Source of the DNA: CAYQMF01 sp964418595
GTDB lineage: Bacteria > Planctomycetota > UBA1135 > UBA2386
Assembly: GCA_964418595.1 (NCBI GenBank)
Contig: CAYQMF010000015.1
Location: forward strand, 1-64,000
Direction of reading: 5' to 3'
DNA length: 64,000 nt
Shown here piece by piece: positions 16,507 to 25,457 of the stretch. The notes beneath the pieces were generated by a model. The model did not search any database. It was not told the DNA's origin and saw only the letters and a list, made by a program, of their open reading frames with translations. Made by a program: the position numbers and the translations under genes. Position 1 is the first letter of the stretch, and each line of letters starts with the position of its first letter.

Positions 16507-17121
16507 TCACGCGATTCGACTGTACCACTCGACGATGAAGTTCTCCTTCACGTCGAGCTGCACGTCTTCGCGGGCCGGGTCCTGGATGAACTCGACCGTC
16601 ACCTTCTCTGCGTCGAACGTGAGGAAGGGAGGCACCTGGCGGCCAGGCTCGGCGAGCGAGTTCTGGACCAGCGCCATCTTCTGGGCGGCAGGCTTGAGCG
16701 TGACCTTCTCGCCGGAGGTCAGCACGCGGCTGCCGATGCTGCAGCGGCGACCGTCCACCAGGACGTGGCCGTGGTTCACGAGCTGCCGCGCCGCGCGGAT
16801 CGTCGGCGCGATGCCGACGCGGTACAGCACGTTGTCGAGGCGTGACTCGAGCAGTTGCAGCAGGCGCAGGCCGGTGTTGCCCGGCGACTTCTTGGCGATG
16901 CGGAAGAACCGGCGCAGCTGCCGCTCGGAGAGCCCGTAGTTGAACCGCACCTTCTGCTTCTCATCGAGGCGCAGCTTGTACTCGCTCACCTTGCGGCGCG
17001 GCAACGCACCGTGCTGGCCCGGCCGGTTCTGGCGGTGCTTCGGTTGCTTCCAGGTGAGGCCAGGGAGCACTTCGCCGAGACGACGCAGGATCCTGATGCG
17101 GGGGCCGGTGTAGCGAGACAC
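16507..17121 (-). CDS. rpsD: 30S ribosomal protein S4
   Basis: 204 residues from a GTG at 17121. S4 binds 16S rRNA early in 30S assembly. Recognisable are the N-terminus MSRYTGPRIRILRRLGEVLPGL, split here as SRYTGPRIRILRRLG then EVLPGL, the GQHG segment, and the S4 RNA-binding domain (SRLDNVLYRVG, ARQLVNHGHVLVDGRR). The N-terminal zinc cysteines are missing, so it is a C-minus form. It stands alone rather than in the usual alpha operon with rpsM, rpsK, rpoA and rplQ. Confidence 0.98.
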   Translation of the reverse strand: MSRYTGPRIRILRRLGEVLPGLTWKQPKHRQNRPGQHGALPRRKVSEYKLRLDEKQKVRFNYGLSERQLRRFFRIAKKSPGNTGLRLLQLLESRLDNVLYRVGIAPTIRAARQLVNHGHVLVDGRRCSIGSRVLTSGEKVTLKPAAQKMALVQNSLAEPGRQVPPFLTFDAEKVTVEFIQDPAREDVQLDVKENFIVEWYSRIA

Positions 17122-17185
17122 TTACTATTCTCCGAAAATGGCGCGGTAGGAGGGCGCGGGATCAGAGCAGAACCCGGCCGACGAG

Positions 17186-17659
17186 TCAAGAGCGCGCGGG
17201 GCGCGCGGCCAGGTACGCGTACGCGACGCAGTGTCCCGTGGGGATCAGGTTCACCAGCACGAGGGTGCGCCGGTAGTCGCGACCCTCGAACGCGTCGAGG
17301 CGCGCCCAGGCCGAAGGCAGGTCGTCGGACTCGAGCACGCCGACGGGTACCGCGGTCGTCGCCGGCTCGAGGTCGAGGCCGGGGTGGCCGCTGCCGAGTG
17401 TGCGCAGCGAACCCACGACCGAGCCGAGCCGCCACCGACCGCGCAGTGCCGCCACCTGACCGTGGTTCGACTCGCCGGGTCGCAGCGTCCCGTATGCCGC
17501 CAGCCGACGCGACGGTCGGTCCAGGTACTCGTCGAGCGCCGCGCGGGGATCGGCGCTCACGGGTTGGCGGAGCACCGCGAGCGCGCGCGTGTGCGCGTCG
17601 ACCTCGTCGATCGCGTGCTCCCGCAAGAGCGCCAACGCTTCGCGGATCAGGATCTGCAC
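17186..17659 (-). CDS. Gamma-glutamylcyclotransferase-like (AIG2/GGCT fold) protein
   Basis: 157 residues from a GTG at 17659. The GGCT nucleotide is marked by the substrate-binding YGTLRPGESNHG motif (about residues 56-67) and by LDAFEGRDYRRTLV, which carries the catalytic Glu. Family members release 5-oxoproline from gamma-glutamyl or amino-acyl adducts. The first ~45 residues form an extra helical region with no match seen. Upstream codons overlap the divergent VWA gene and lack protein-like character, hence the start chosen. Confidence 0.8.
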   Translation of the reverse strand: MQILIREALALLREHAIDEVDAHTRALAVLRQPVSADPRAALDEYLDRPSRRLAAYGTLRPGESNHGQVAALRGRWRLGSVVGSLRTLGSGHPGLDLEPATTAVPVGVLESDDLPSAWARLDAFEGRDYRRTLVLVNLIPTGHCVAYAYLAARPARS

Positions 17660-17747
17660 GGCGATCGCGGTTGCAGCATGGCCGGCGCAGGTTACTCTGC
17701 GCGCGTCCTTTGTCGCTTCGGCGGTTTCCTGACGGAGGATTCTCCTT

Positions 17748-18863
17748 ATGTCGTTTCTCGCTCCGCGACCGGCATGTACCGGTCGCCTCGTCGCCGCGTT
17801 GCTCGTGGCGTCTCTCTTCTCGGCGTGTGGTGGGGACGGGGATGGATCTCCCACCGGCATCCAGGCCCTGTCGCTCGAACCGACCGGTTCGCCGAGCATC
17901 AGCTCGGACGGTGATGGTCGCACGCGCGTGCTGATGTCGTTCGTGGCGCGCGCGTCCCTCAGCGACTCGCGGCGCGCCATGACGGTCGCCGAGACCAAGA
18001 TCGAGTTCTATCTCGACGGCGCCAAGGTCAGTGGCGAGTCGGTGCTGGACCGCAACGAACTCGGCGGCGACATGATGTACAGCCTCGTGCTCGACGGCAG
18101 CTACTCGATGATCGTCGACCACCAGCCGCCGGCGTTCCAGCCCATGCTCGCCGCGGCCCGCGCGAGCGTGGAAGCAGTGACCGCCGAATGGCAGGCGCGC
18201 GGCAGTCTGGCGCAGGTTCGCGCCGACTGGCTGTGGTTCGACGACTACATCCACTATCCCGACGACAAGTCGGTGACCAACATCAGCCTGATCACGGCGC
18301 CACGCAGCGGTGAGAACGACACGCGCCTGTTCGGTGCCGTCGACTTCATGCTGCAGAAGCACGTCGCCGCGGTCGCCAGCGGCTTCGCCACCAAGGCGCA
18401 GGACCGCCACGTCATGGTGTTGTTCACGGACGGCCGCGACAACCGCAGCTACTTCGTGACGCAGGAGACCAACGAACAGCTCGCGGTGCCGTTCCCGCAC
18501 CTCAAGCACCGTCCCGGTCAGCCCACCAACACCCATCAGGTGTTGGTCGATCGCATCGCGGCGCTCCGGGCGCAGGGCAAGCTGCCGACCTTCACGCTGC
18601 ACTCGATCGGCCTCGGCACCAATCTCGATGCCGAGCCGATCCGTCAGCTCGCCGAGAGCCAGGGTGGCGTGTTCGTGCAGAACCCGTCGAGCGGCAAGCT
18701 CGCGTCGTTGTTCGAGACGATCACACGGGAGGTCGTGAGCATCCAGACGGCGGGGGTCAAGCTGCCGCTGCGCGCCGGGGCCTACCAGCTCACCGTGCGG
18801 GTCATGGTGAAGGACCAGCCGGAGCTCTTCGCAGACCACGTGATCGACTTCACCGCGCAGTGA
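17748..18863 (+). CDS. VWA-domain lipoprotein
   Basis: 371 residues. The lipobox FSAC (Cys at about 27) is followed by Gly/Asp-rich linker. A von Willebrand A domain follows, with the MIDAS motif DGSYSM (residues 116-121), a Thr/Asp pair (DTRLFGAVDFML) and VMVLFTDGRDNRS. It should bind a divalent cation and a protein partner at the cell surface. A good ribosome site (GACGGAGG) precedes ATG 17748. The next gene starts 4 bases after its stop. Confidence 0.88.
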   Translation: MSFLAPRPACTGRLVAALLVASLFSACGGDGDGSPTGIQALSLEPTGSPSISSDGDGRTRVLMSFVARASLSDSRRAMTVAETKIEFYLDGAKVSGESVLDRNELGGDMMYSLVLDGSYSMIVDHQPPAFQPMLAAARASVEAVTAEWQARGSLAQVRADWLWFDDYIHYPDDKSVTNISLITAPRSGENDTRLFGAVDFMLQKHVAAVASGFATKAQDRHVMVLFTDGRDNRSYFVTQETNEQLAVPFPHLKHRPGQPTNTHQVLVDRIAALRAQGKLPTFTLHSIGLGTNLDAEPIRQLAESQGGVFVQNPSSGKLASLFETITREVVSIQTAGVKLPLRAGAYQLTVRVMVKDQPELFADHVIDFTAQ

Positions 18864-18867
18864 CCCG

Positions 18868-19845
18868 ATGACCGCGCGCGGCGTCGCATTCGCCGGCGGG
18901 TCGATCACCCTCCTGTTGCTGGCTGCGTGGTCGTTGGCGCCGTGGGTGCGAGAGCCCTTGGCGCCGTCGCCCGCGAACCGCGACGAGGGGCAAGGGCCGG
19001 TCGCCGTCATGGTCGCCGTGTCGCTCCCGCCGACGCAGGTCGGCGTGCAGCGCACCGCGAGCCCGGCATCGGGTTGGACCCTGACGCCCGTCGCGCCGAC
19101 CGCGACCTCGTCGTCGGGTGTCGCTGTACTCCTGCACCAGCCGCGCTTCGCTCCCCGCGTCGACGTCGAGGGAGAAGTGTGGGCCGCGTTTGCCGCGACG
19201 CCCCGCGGTGACCCTCGCGCGCGCTGGGCGGCGGTCGCCGATCGGTTGGCGCGGCTCGGGCTGGCGTGCGACTGGGAGCGGGACTGGACCGGGGGTGGCT
19301 TGTCCGAGGCGCAGCCGGAGGCGGACGGCGATCTCCGCCTCGCCCTGGTCCTGACCGGCGACGCGATCGGAGTGGTGCGGGTGACGGCGGCGATGGTGGA
19401 CGTGCGGCTCCCGCTCTGGGCGACGGCGGAAGTCGTCTTCGCGCCCGGCGACCCTGCGTGGGACCACGCGGCTGCCTGGTCGGCGAGTGCGTTCGCCGGG
19501 CCCCACCTGCTGCGACCCGGCGCCGTGGTTCCAGCGGCCTGTCTGCGGGTCGTCGCGTGGCGGGAAGCGACGCCGCTGACGGTCGGGTTCTCGGATCCCC
19601 TCCTCCCCGCCCCCGGGGGGCGCGCGGTGGTAACCTTCGCACCGAAGCGACGGGAACGGGATCTCGATCTCCCCCCGGGGTCGCTGGCGCTGCGCTGCGC
19701 CGCGTCAGGCTGGTCCAGCGTGGAGATTGCGCTCGGTGCGCCGCGGGCCCCACTCCGGGTGATCGAACTCGGCGTACCGTTTGGCGAGTACGGGACTTCC
19801 CCCGCACCCCGAAGCGCGAGAGCTCTGGGCGCCGGTGGGTGGTAG
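18868..19845 (+). CDS. Membrane-anchored protein of unknown function
   Basis: 325 residues. One N-terminal hydrophobic segment (GGSITLLLLAAWSLAPWV) suggests a signal anchor. The rest is Ala/Arg/Asp-rich and soluble-looking, with no recognised motif. It starts 4 bases after the VWA lipoprotein, so both are probably one transcript and may work together. The last ~25 codons are low in complexity. Confidence 0.6.
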   Translation: MTARGVAFAGGSITLLLLAAWSLAPWVREPLAPSPANRDEGQGPVAVMVAVSLPPTQVGVQRTASPASGWTLTPVAPTATSSSGVAVLLHQPRFAPRVDVEGEVWAAFAATPRGDPRARWAAVADRLARLGLACDWERDWTGGGLSEAQPEADGDLRLALVLTGDAIGVVRVTAAMVDVRLPLWATAEVVFAPGDPAWDHAAAWSASAFAGPHLLRPGAVVPAACLRVVAWREATPLTVGFSDPLLPAPGGRAVVTFAPKRRERDLDLPPGSLALRCAASGWSSVEIALGAPRAPLRVIELGVPFGEYGTSPAPRSARALGAGGW

Positions 19846-19974
19846 GCTTCCCACCACGTCTCGGCATCTCGTCTCCCCCGGGTACGGCGACCTGCGCGGG
19901 TTACCGCGTCCCGCCCGCCTGATATGAAGGTCGAGGCGCGCGTTCCTCGGTGCCCGACTCTCTCCCCGCTGCCC

Positions 19975-22900
19975 ATGCGTGAGACCAATCGCCGGTTCTC
20001 CCTTCTCCTCCTGACCCTGCTCCCGCTCACCGCCGGCTGCGGCGGCGGTGGTGGGAACGCTCCGGGCTTGGGCGCTGGCGGCACCACCGCGGTGCTGGCG
20101 GTGGAGTACGGCTCGCTGGTGGACGTGTACGGCTTCCGCCGCACGGCGGCAGGGGGCTTTGGCACCGCGCTGGTGGCGCAAGACGTGCTCATCGGGGCCG
20201 ACATCGTGGACGAGCGCGATGGCGCGAATCGCAACAAGCGCGACAACGAGATCCTCTACGACTTCCTCGCCGCCAACCCCGACAACCTGCAGCCGCGTCT
20301 GCTGATCACGCGCGAGATCGGCACCCCCGAGTTCGAGCGCGCGTTCGATGCGCTCGACGACCGGGTGCGGCGCGTGGGTCCCGGCCGGTTCGGGCAGGAC
20401 ACGACCCAGTCGCCGTTCACCGTGGTTCCGCGCAACGGCGCGATCCGGGTCACGTTCACGCGCGACCTCGGCATCGACACCTCGTTCTTCTACGAGATGC
20501 AGAACGGGCAGATCGTCGGCGTGAAGAACAGCGAGGCGATCCAGGTGCTGCGCATCGTCGGCGATCCCAACGACGCGAACACGACGGGGGACTTCGAGGT
20601 CATCCCGGCGCGGTTCGTGCCACGCGGTGCACAGCTCATCATCGACCCGGTCCTCCTCGGCAGCGAGGGCGTCCGGCTGCAGGTGCGGAACCAGGCCGGC
20701 GGACTTCCGGAGGCGGCGGACCAGGTCGGGGCCAACATCCGTCTCGCGTTCGCGATCGAGGGACCGCTGGGGATCCCGTCGCTGCGGCGCGACGACGAGG
20801 CCCAGCTCACCGGGCTCAACAACGGCGGCAGCAAGAGCGTGATCCGCGACTTCCGCTCCGGCAACTCGCTCGACGACACCGCCGAGATCTCGCGTGGGTT
20901 CCGGCGTGACCCGGTGCCGCCGCGCCTCGTCGGCGAGATGTTGATGTACCTGGAGCGCGTCGAGGATGTGGACGCCTTCACCCAGTTGCTGACCATCTAC
21001 AAGGGCAGCGTCGCGCATCGGATCGACGCGGGCGACGCGCTGCGCATCGTGAGTGCCGACGGCTTGGCGACGCAGTTGGCGGTGACGGAGATCGTGGCCG
21101 ATCCGCGCGATCGCAAGGAGCTCACTCACACGCTCGTGCTGGTGCGCCGTGAGCCGGCGCTCGCGGCGGCCGACCCGGCGAAGATGCCGGGGTACCCGGC
21201 AGATCGGGTCGAGCGTGAACAGTGGTTGCCACAGTTCGCCCCGCGTGCGGTCGTCGTGGCCGAGTACGAGTCCGGGGACGGTGGTGCCGGCAGCGACGAC
21301 CCGCAGTACTTCGTGCGCTTCTCGCCATCGCCCATCGCCGGCGCCGGTGGGGCGCAGGTGCCCAACCGCGACATCTCACCGTTCGCGGCGGTGATCGTCC
21401 GGTTCAGCAAGCCGATCGATATCCACTCGGTGCGCGCCCAGGACAGCTTGTTCTTCGCGACCAAGCCGCTGACCGGCACGCGTGGCGAGGAAGCCATCCA
21501 GCAGTTCCTCACCGACAGCGTGATGGATCCTGCGTCGTTCGACCGGAACAAGTTCGTCACACCCCATCTGGTGGTGGGACGACGCTTCGACGAGGACGGG
21601 TCGCAGACGACCGTGCGCCTGCAACCGCCGCTCGGCTTCTACCTGGACGACGAACTGCGGCTGCCGCAGAACGAGGCGTTCCGGACCTACTACCTGCACA
21701 TCCTCGGTGGGCAGAAGGGCATCAAGGACCTCGCCGGCAACGAACTCGACTTCCTGGCCGATGCCGGCCGCCTGCAGGACTCGATCCTCGTCGACTTCAC
21801 CCTGGACGTGCGGAACGATGCGCGCGGCCAGCCGCTCTTCCCGAACAACCGGGTCGTCAACGTCGCGCGCCGCTTCGAGGCGATCGACGAGGACGAGCAG
21901 CCGTCCTACTACCGTTCGGACGAGATCCGACGCGTCGGCGGTCAGGCGAACGACAAGGCCTACCCGCTCGAAGACTTGTTCGGCGCCGTCAACTACTTCG
22001 CCGGGCGGATCCACGCGCGGCCCAGTGCGCGCATCTCGCGCGTGGCCGACGACCTCAACCAGCAGCCGCCGCCGTCGCAGGACAGCGAGTTGCGCTGGTG
22101 CCCGGAGTCGGACGGCGGCGAGGCGCAGATCGCCGCGAACACGGCGGGGACCAAGTTCGGCCAGCCGATCCAGAACCCGCTCAACCCGTACGGTTGTCGT
22201 CTCATGACCGTGTGGCGTGAGATCGATCTCAACCTCTCGCGCGTCGACCCGTTCGACTTCAACCTCGATCTCGAGGAGGTGCACTGGGCGCCGCACACGA
22301 ACAGCACGCTGGTGTTCGACGAGTTCGACCGCATGAGCCTCTTCGTGGGGCACTCGGAGTACCGGGCCGAGAACTGCGTCGGCACCCAGTGGGCGTTGCC
22401 GTACGCGATCGAGAGCTCCGGCCTCGACCCCACCTTCGCCAGGAACTTCGCACGCGACACGGACACCCGCGGCGCACCGGAGCCGGCCGGTCCCCGCAAC
22501 CCGCCGGAGCACGTTGGCTATCGCGACCACTACGTGGTGATCGACGCGAACCTCGCGTTCACGGAGCCCAACAACGTCAACCGGTTCCACCCGCTGCCGC
22601 CGCTCGAGAAGCCCTACTTCGTATGGCGCGACGAGACCCTGGACGTGCAGGGTGGCGTGAGCCGGCACAGCGCGGATGTCGCCAACGGCAGCCGTGACTG
22701 GGAACCGTACATCATCTCGCCCTTCCTCACCGGCGGCGGCCGCTTCGTGACGCGCACCTCCAACGGCCAGTTGAGCTTCAACTACGGCCGCTGGATGAAC
22801 ACGCGGAACTTCCACCTCCGCAGCCGGACGACCGTCGAGACCATCACCGACGGGCTCGTTGGCGCGATCGCGCTGCCGCTGCTCGGCGACTTCCAGATGT

Positions 22901-23793
22901 ACCCCGACGCGGCGAACTTGCCGGAGGGTCGCGGCTACGTGGCGTCCGGCGCGAACGGCTGGCAGATCGCGCTTACCGTCACGTCGTCGTCGGTGCCGTA
23001 TTTCCGGGTCTACTCTGCGGGCGGCGTCGCCAACGGCCAGATCCGCCGCGTGACCCCGGGCTCGTCGCAGTGGAGCCGGGCGAGCGGCGGCATCAATCCG
23101 GTCACCGGGCAGCCGACCGCCTTCGGCGACAACTCCTTCTACTGGATCCAGACCGACTTCCTGAAGCGGCAGTCGGTGGTGACCGCGGGGTTCGTCGATC
23201 TGCTCGACCCGCACCGCGTCGATCCGGCCTTCCCCAACCGTGATCCACGCCTCGGCCCGTACTTCCCGGCGGGTGCGACGAGCGTGATGCCGCGCGGCAC
23301 GGCGCCGATGTTCACCACGCTCTTCGAGCCGTCGCTCGACTCGCTGCCGGGCGGGACGGAGATCGTGCCGCAGTACCGCGGTGCGAGCATCGTCGACCCG
23401 CGGCCGTGGATCGCCGTCGAGTGCGCGTTCCCGTTCTGGACGCGGCGCAACCAGGTGCGGCCCGACAACCTCAACTTCCCGCTCGATCCGCGCAAGGCGG
23501 GGGATGCCGGCATCCGCAAGTACAGCGACCAGTTCAACGCGAGCAACCAGGCGCGCAACTTCTGGACGCACACCTACAACCTGCACGTCACCGACTACGT
23601 GGACGATCCCAATCGTCTGGCGGAGGACGGTTTCCTCGCCAGGTTCGCGGGTCCGGCCGACTCCTTCCGCGCCAACGAAGTGCGCTACGCCAACTGGCGC
23701 TTCATCATGAAGAACAACGTCGAGTCGACGCCGCCGGTGGCACCGAGCCTCGAGTCGTTCGCGCTGCTGTATCGCTTCCAGGAAACGCGCTGA
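19975..23793 (+). CDS. Very large lipoprotein with SbsA-like Ig domains, unknown function
   Basis: 1272 residues from ATG 19975; an upstream ATG at 19924 is in frame, but the signal peptide begins at 19975 (RRFSLLLLTLLPLTAGC). The mature N-terminus is Gly-rich. Two regions resemble bacterial Ig-like (SbsA/Big_5) domains: NGAIRVTFTRDLGIDTSFF near the start and ISPFAAVIVRFSKPIDIHSV in the middle. The remainder is beta-rich without known motifs. It is probably anchored at the surface and interacts with polymers. It ends 9 bases from the convergent operon. Confidence 0.75.
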   Translation: MRETNRRFSLLLLTLLPLTAGCGGGGGNAPGLGAGGTTAVLAVEYGSLVDVYGFRRTAAGGFGTALVAQDVLIGADIVDERDGANRNKRDNEILYDFLAANPDNLQPRLLITREIGTPEFERAFDALDDRVRRVGPGRFGQDTTQSPFTVVPRNGAIRVTFTRDLGIDTSFFYEMQNGQIVGVKNSEAIQVLRIVGDPNDANTTGDFEVIPARFVPRGAQLIIDPVLLGSEGVRLQVRNQAGGLPEAADQVGANIRLAFAIEGPLGIPSLRRDDEAQLTGLNNGGSKSVIRDFRSGNSLDDTAEISRGFRRDPVPPRLVGEMLMYLERVEDVDAFTQLLTIYKGSVAHRIDAGDALRIVSADGLATQLAVTEIVADPRDRKELTHTLVLVRREPALAAADPAKMPGYPADRVEREQWLPQFAPRAVVVAEYESGDGGAGSDDPQYFVRFSPSPIAGAGGAQVPNRDISPFAAVIVRFSKPIDIHSVRAQDSLFFATKPLTGTRGEEAIQQFLTDSVMDPASFDRNKFVTPHLVVGRRFDEDGSQTTVRLQPPLGFYLDDELRLPQNEAFRTYYLHILGGQKGIKDLAGNELDFLADAGRLQDSILVDFTLDVRNDARGQPLFPNNRVVNVARRFEAIDEDEQPSYYRSDEIRRVGGQANDKAYPLEDLFGAVNYFAGRIHARPSARISRVADDLNQQPPPSQDSELRWCPESDGGEAQIAANTAGTKFGQPIQNPLNPYGCRLMTVWREIDLNLSRVDPFDFNLDLEEVHWAPHTNSTLVFDEFDRMSLFVGHSEYRAENCVGTQWALPYAIESSGLDPTFARNFARDTDTRGAPEPAGPRNPPEHVGYRDHYVVIDANLAFTEPNNVNRFHPLPPLEKPYFVWRDETLDVQGGVSRHSADVANGSRDWEPYIISPFLTGGGRFVTRTSNGQLSFNYGRWMNTRNFHLRSRTTVETITDGLVGAIALPLLGDFQMYPDAANLPEGRGYVASGANGWQIALTVTSSSVPYFRVYSAGGVANGQIRRVTPGSSQWSRASGGINPVTGQPTAFGDNSFYWIQTDFLKRQSVVTAGFVDLLDPHRVDPAFPNRDPRLGPYFPAGATSVMPRGTAPMFTTLFEPSLDSLPGGTEIVPQYRGASIVDPRPWIAVECAFPFWTRRNQVRPDNLNFPLDPRKAGDAGIRKYSDQFNASNQARNFWTHTYNLHVTDYVDDPNRLAEDGFLARFAGPADSFRANEVRYANWRFIMKNNVESTPPVAPSLESFALLYRFQETR

Positions 23794-23802
23794 CCGACCC
23801 GT

Positions 23803-25245
23803 TCAGAAGGGGAGGTCTTCGGCGGCCACGGGCTCCGCGCGCGGCGTGATGCGCTGGTCGGCAGACCAGGAGTCGAACTCGAGGGCAAACGGATCGCCGA
23901 GCAGGCGCCAGCGGCCCGTTGTAGGCTCGTAGACCCCGCCCCAGTCCACGCGCAGGCCGGGCATGCCGCCGTGGGCCGCCAGGAAGCGCGCGCGGGCGCG
24001 GGCGCGCGTCGCCACCGGCGGGACCCACCGTTCGGTCTCGGTGCCGGCGGCCATCGGTGCGCCGACGCGGTGCTCGATGAGGCCTGACCCGACCATCGTG
24101 TCGAACACGCTCGTCGGATCGGTGATCGCGTGGTAGCTGTGGTCGATGAGGGTGAGCGCACGGAGACGCTGCGCGTCGCCCGGCAGCGTCGCCCAACTGC
24201 CGCCCATGTGCGTGAGCACGGAGTCGAACAGGCGCAGCTTGGCGAACGCGTCGAGCCGCCGGGCGAGCCACGGCTCGTCACCGCGCTGCATGGCGGCGAG
24301 GGTGTCCGCCCAGTCCTGCAGGCAGCGCGCGACCCACGGCGGCGCGTCGCGGCGGCGATCGGCCCACGCCCGCGCGAGGCCGAGGTACAGCGCCTGGATC
24401 TCGAGCACGATGCCGTGCACGCGCACCGCTTCGCCCGGGCCAGCGAGGCGACAGCACGTGCGCAGGGTCTCCGCCCAGCTTCCGCCCAACGGCAGGCCGA
24501 GCCGTGCGCACGCAGCGGCGACCGCGGCCGGCACGCTCGGGTCGGCTTCGAGCGCGCGCAGCACCAGCGCGGTGGCCCCGTGCTGCAGCGCGAGGTTGAA
24601 CTGCGATCGATGCCCGTCGCCGACCAGCAGGTGGCAGCGGTGGTAGCTGCGCTTGCCGGGCGTGTGGTGTTCTTCGCGGGCGGTGCTGAAGACGGCGCGG
24701 GCCGCGGTCGTCCCGCCTCCCGCGTCGTGGGTCATGAACAGGGGCCGCGTCGCCGCGAGCCGTTCGCCGCTGGGGAACAGCACGCCGCCGGAGCCGGCGT
24801 AGATGCGCGTGGCGAGGAACGGCAGCATGGCCGCGCCCAGGGTCGCGGCCGGTCGCGTCAGCAGGTAGTTCTCGTGCGTGCCCCACGTGTGCGCCTGCGG
24901 ATGCAGGACGCCGTCGTGGTTGTTGGCGTGCAGTGACAGCACCAGACCATCGGCTGCGAGTTCGCGCACGGCGCGGGCGAGCAGCCCGACCTGCGCTTCG
25001 ACCAGGAGCGCCAGCTCGTACGGATCGCTGCACTCCAGCGCCGCCAGCTCCGGGTGATCGTTGACGTCGACGTAGACTCGCCCGTAGGCGTTGAAGAACC
25101 CGCGGCCCACGTCCGGGAGCGAAGGCGCGTACGTCGCCATCAGGTCCAGCAGCCGCCGCAGCGCGGCAGGGCGTGGACCCGCCTGCACGAAGCACATCAG
25201 CTCGTGCTCCACACTCAGGAGGAACCTGGATCCGGGATCGGCCAT
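23803..25245 (-). CDS. PafA/Dop-family ligase or deamidase (typical member)
   Basis: 480 residues; last gene of the operon. PafA ligates, and Dop deamidates or removes, Pup-type modifiers using ATP or a nucleotide cofactor. Family hallmarks are present: the N-terminal Glu motif VEHEL (E13, E15), RVYVDVNDHPE with D60 as the likely catalytic Asp, and WGTHENYLL (121-129). The spacing of these motifs matches known members. Ligase and deamidase cannot be told apart by eye. It starts 8 bases after the UBact-like gene, its expected substrate, and is the natural partner of the more divergent paralogue at 25450-27114. Confidence 0.9.
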   Translation of the reverse strand: MADPGSRFLLSVEHELMCFVQAGPRPAALRRLLDLMATYAPSLPDVGRGFFNAYGRVYVDVNDHPELAALECSDPYELALLVEAQVGLLARAVRELAADGLVLSLHANNHDGVLHPQAHTWGTHENYLLTRPAATLGAAMLPFLATRIYAGSGGVLFPSGERLAATRPLFMTHDAGGGTTAARAVFSTAREEHHTPGKRSYHRCHLLVGDGHRSQFNLALQHGATALVLRALEADPSVPAAVAAACARLGLPLGGSWAETLRTCCRLAGPGEAVRVHGIVLEIQALYLGLARAWADRRRDAPPWVARCLQDWADTLAAMQRGDEPWLARRLDAFAKLRLFDSVLTHMGGSWATLPGDAQRLRALTLIDHSYHAITDPTSVFDTMVGSGLIEHRVGAPMAAGTETERWVPPVATRARARARFLAAHGGMPGLRVDWGGVYEPTTGRWRLLGDPFALEFDSWSADQRITPRAEPVAAEDLPF

Positions 25246-25253
25246 GGCTTCGC

Positions 25254-25457
25254 CTACTGGCCGCTCGCGTTGCGGCGCGCGTTGAGTTCGCGCTCGACAT
25301 CGACGCCGCTGACGCAGCGCTCGTGCGCCTGCTGCGCGATGGCATCGAGCGCTCGCACCTGCCGGAGCAGGCCCCCGGGTACCGGGGGCTCGGGATCGTG
25401 GTTGGCGGTCGTCGTCTGGGGACGCCGTTCGGCGCTGCGCTTGCGTTCGTCACTCAT
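25254..25457 (-). CDS. UBact/Pup-like small modifier protein ending in Gly-Gln
   Basis: 67 residues, charged, without Trp or Tyr and predicted largely disordered, as for Pup and UBact. A Pro-rich segment (DPEPPVPGG) precedes a helical part (LLRQVRALDAIAQQAHERC) and the terminus ARRNASGQ. UBact and Pup end in Gly-Glu or Gly-Gln; a Gln end needs deamidation to Glu before ligation, the job of Dop-type enzymes, of which two homologues flank this gene. Start ATG 25457 overlaps the upstream stop by 8 bases; the next gene begins 8 bases downstream. Sequence similarity is short, so the call leans on size, terminus and position. Confidence 0.75.
   Translation of the reverse strand: MSDERKRSAERRPQTTTANHDPEPPVPGGLLRQVRALDAIAQQAHERCVSGVDVERELNARRNASGQ

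Noticed and set aside
16986..20246. A 1086-residue antisense frame over rpsD, the VWA and unknown genes
   Set aside because: It spans several clear genes and has a low-complexity Arg/Ser/Pro composition; a composition effect.
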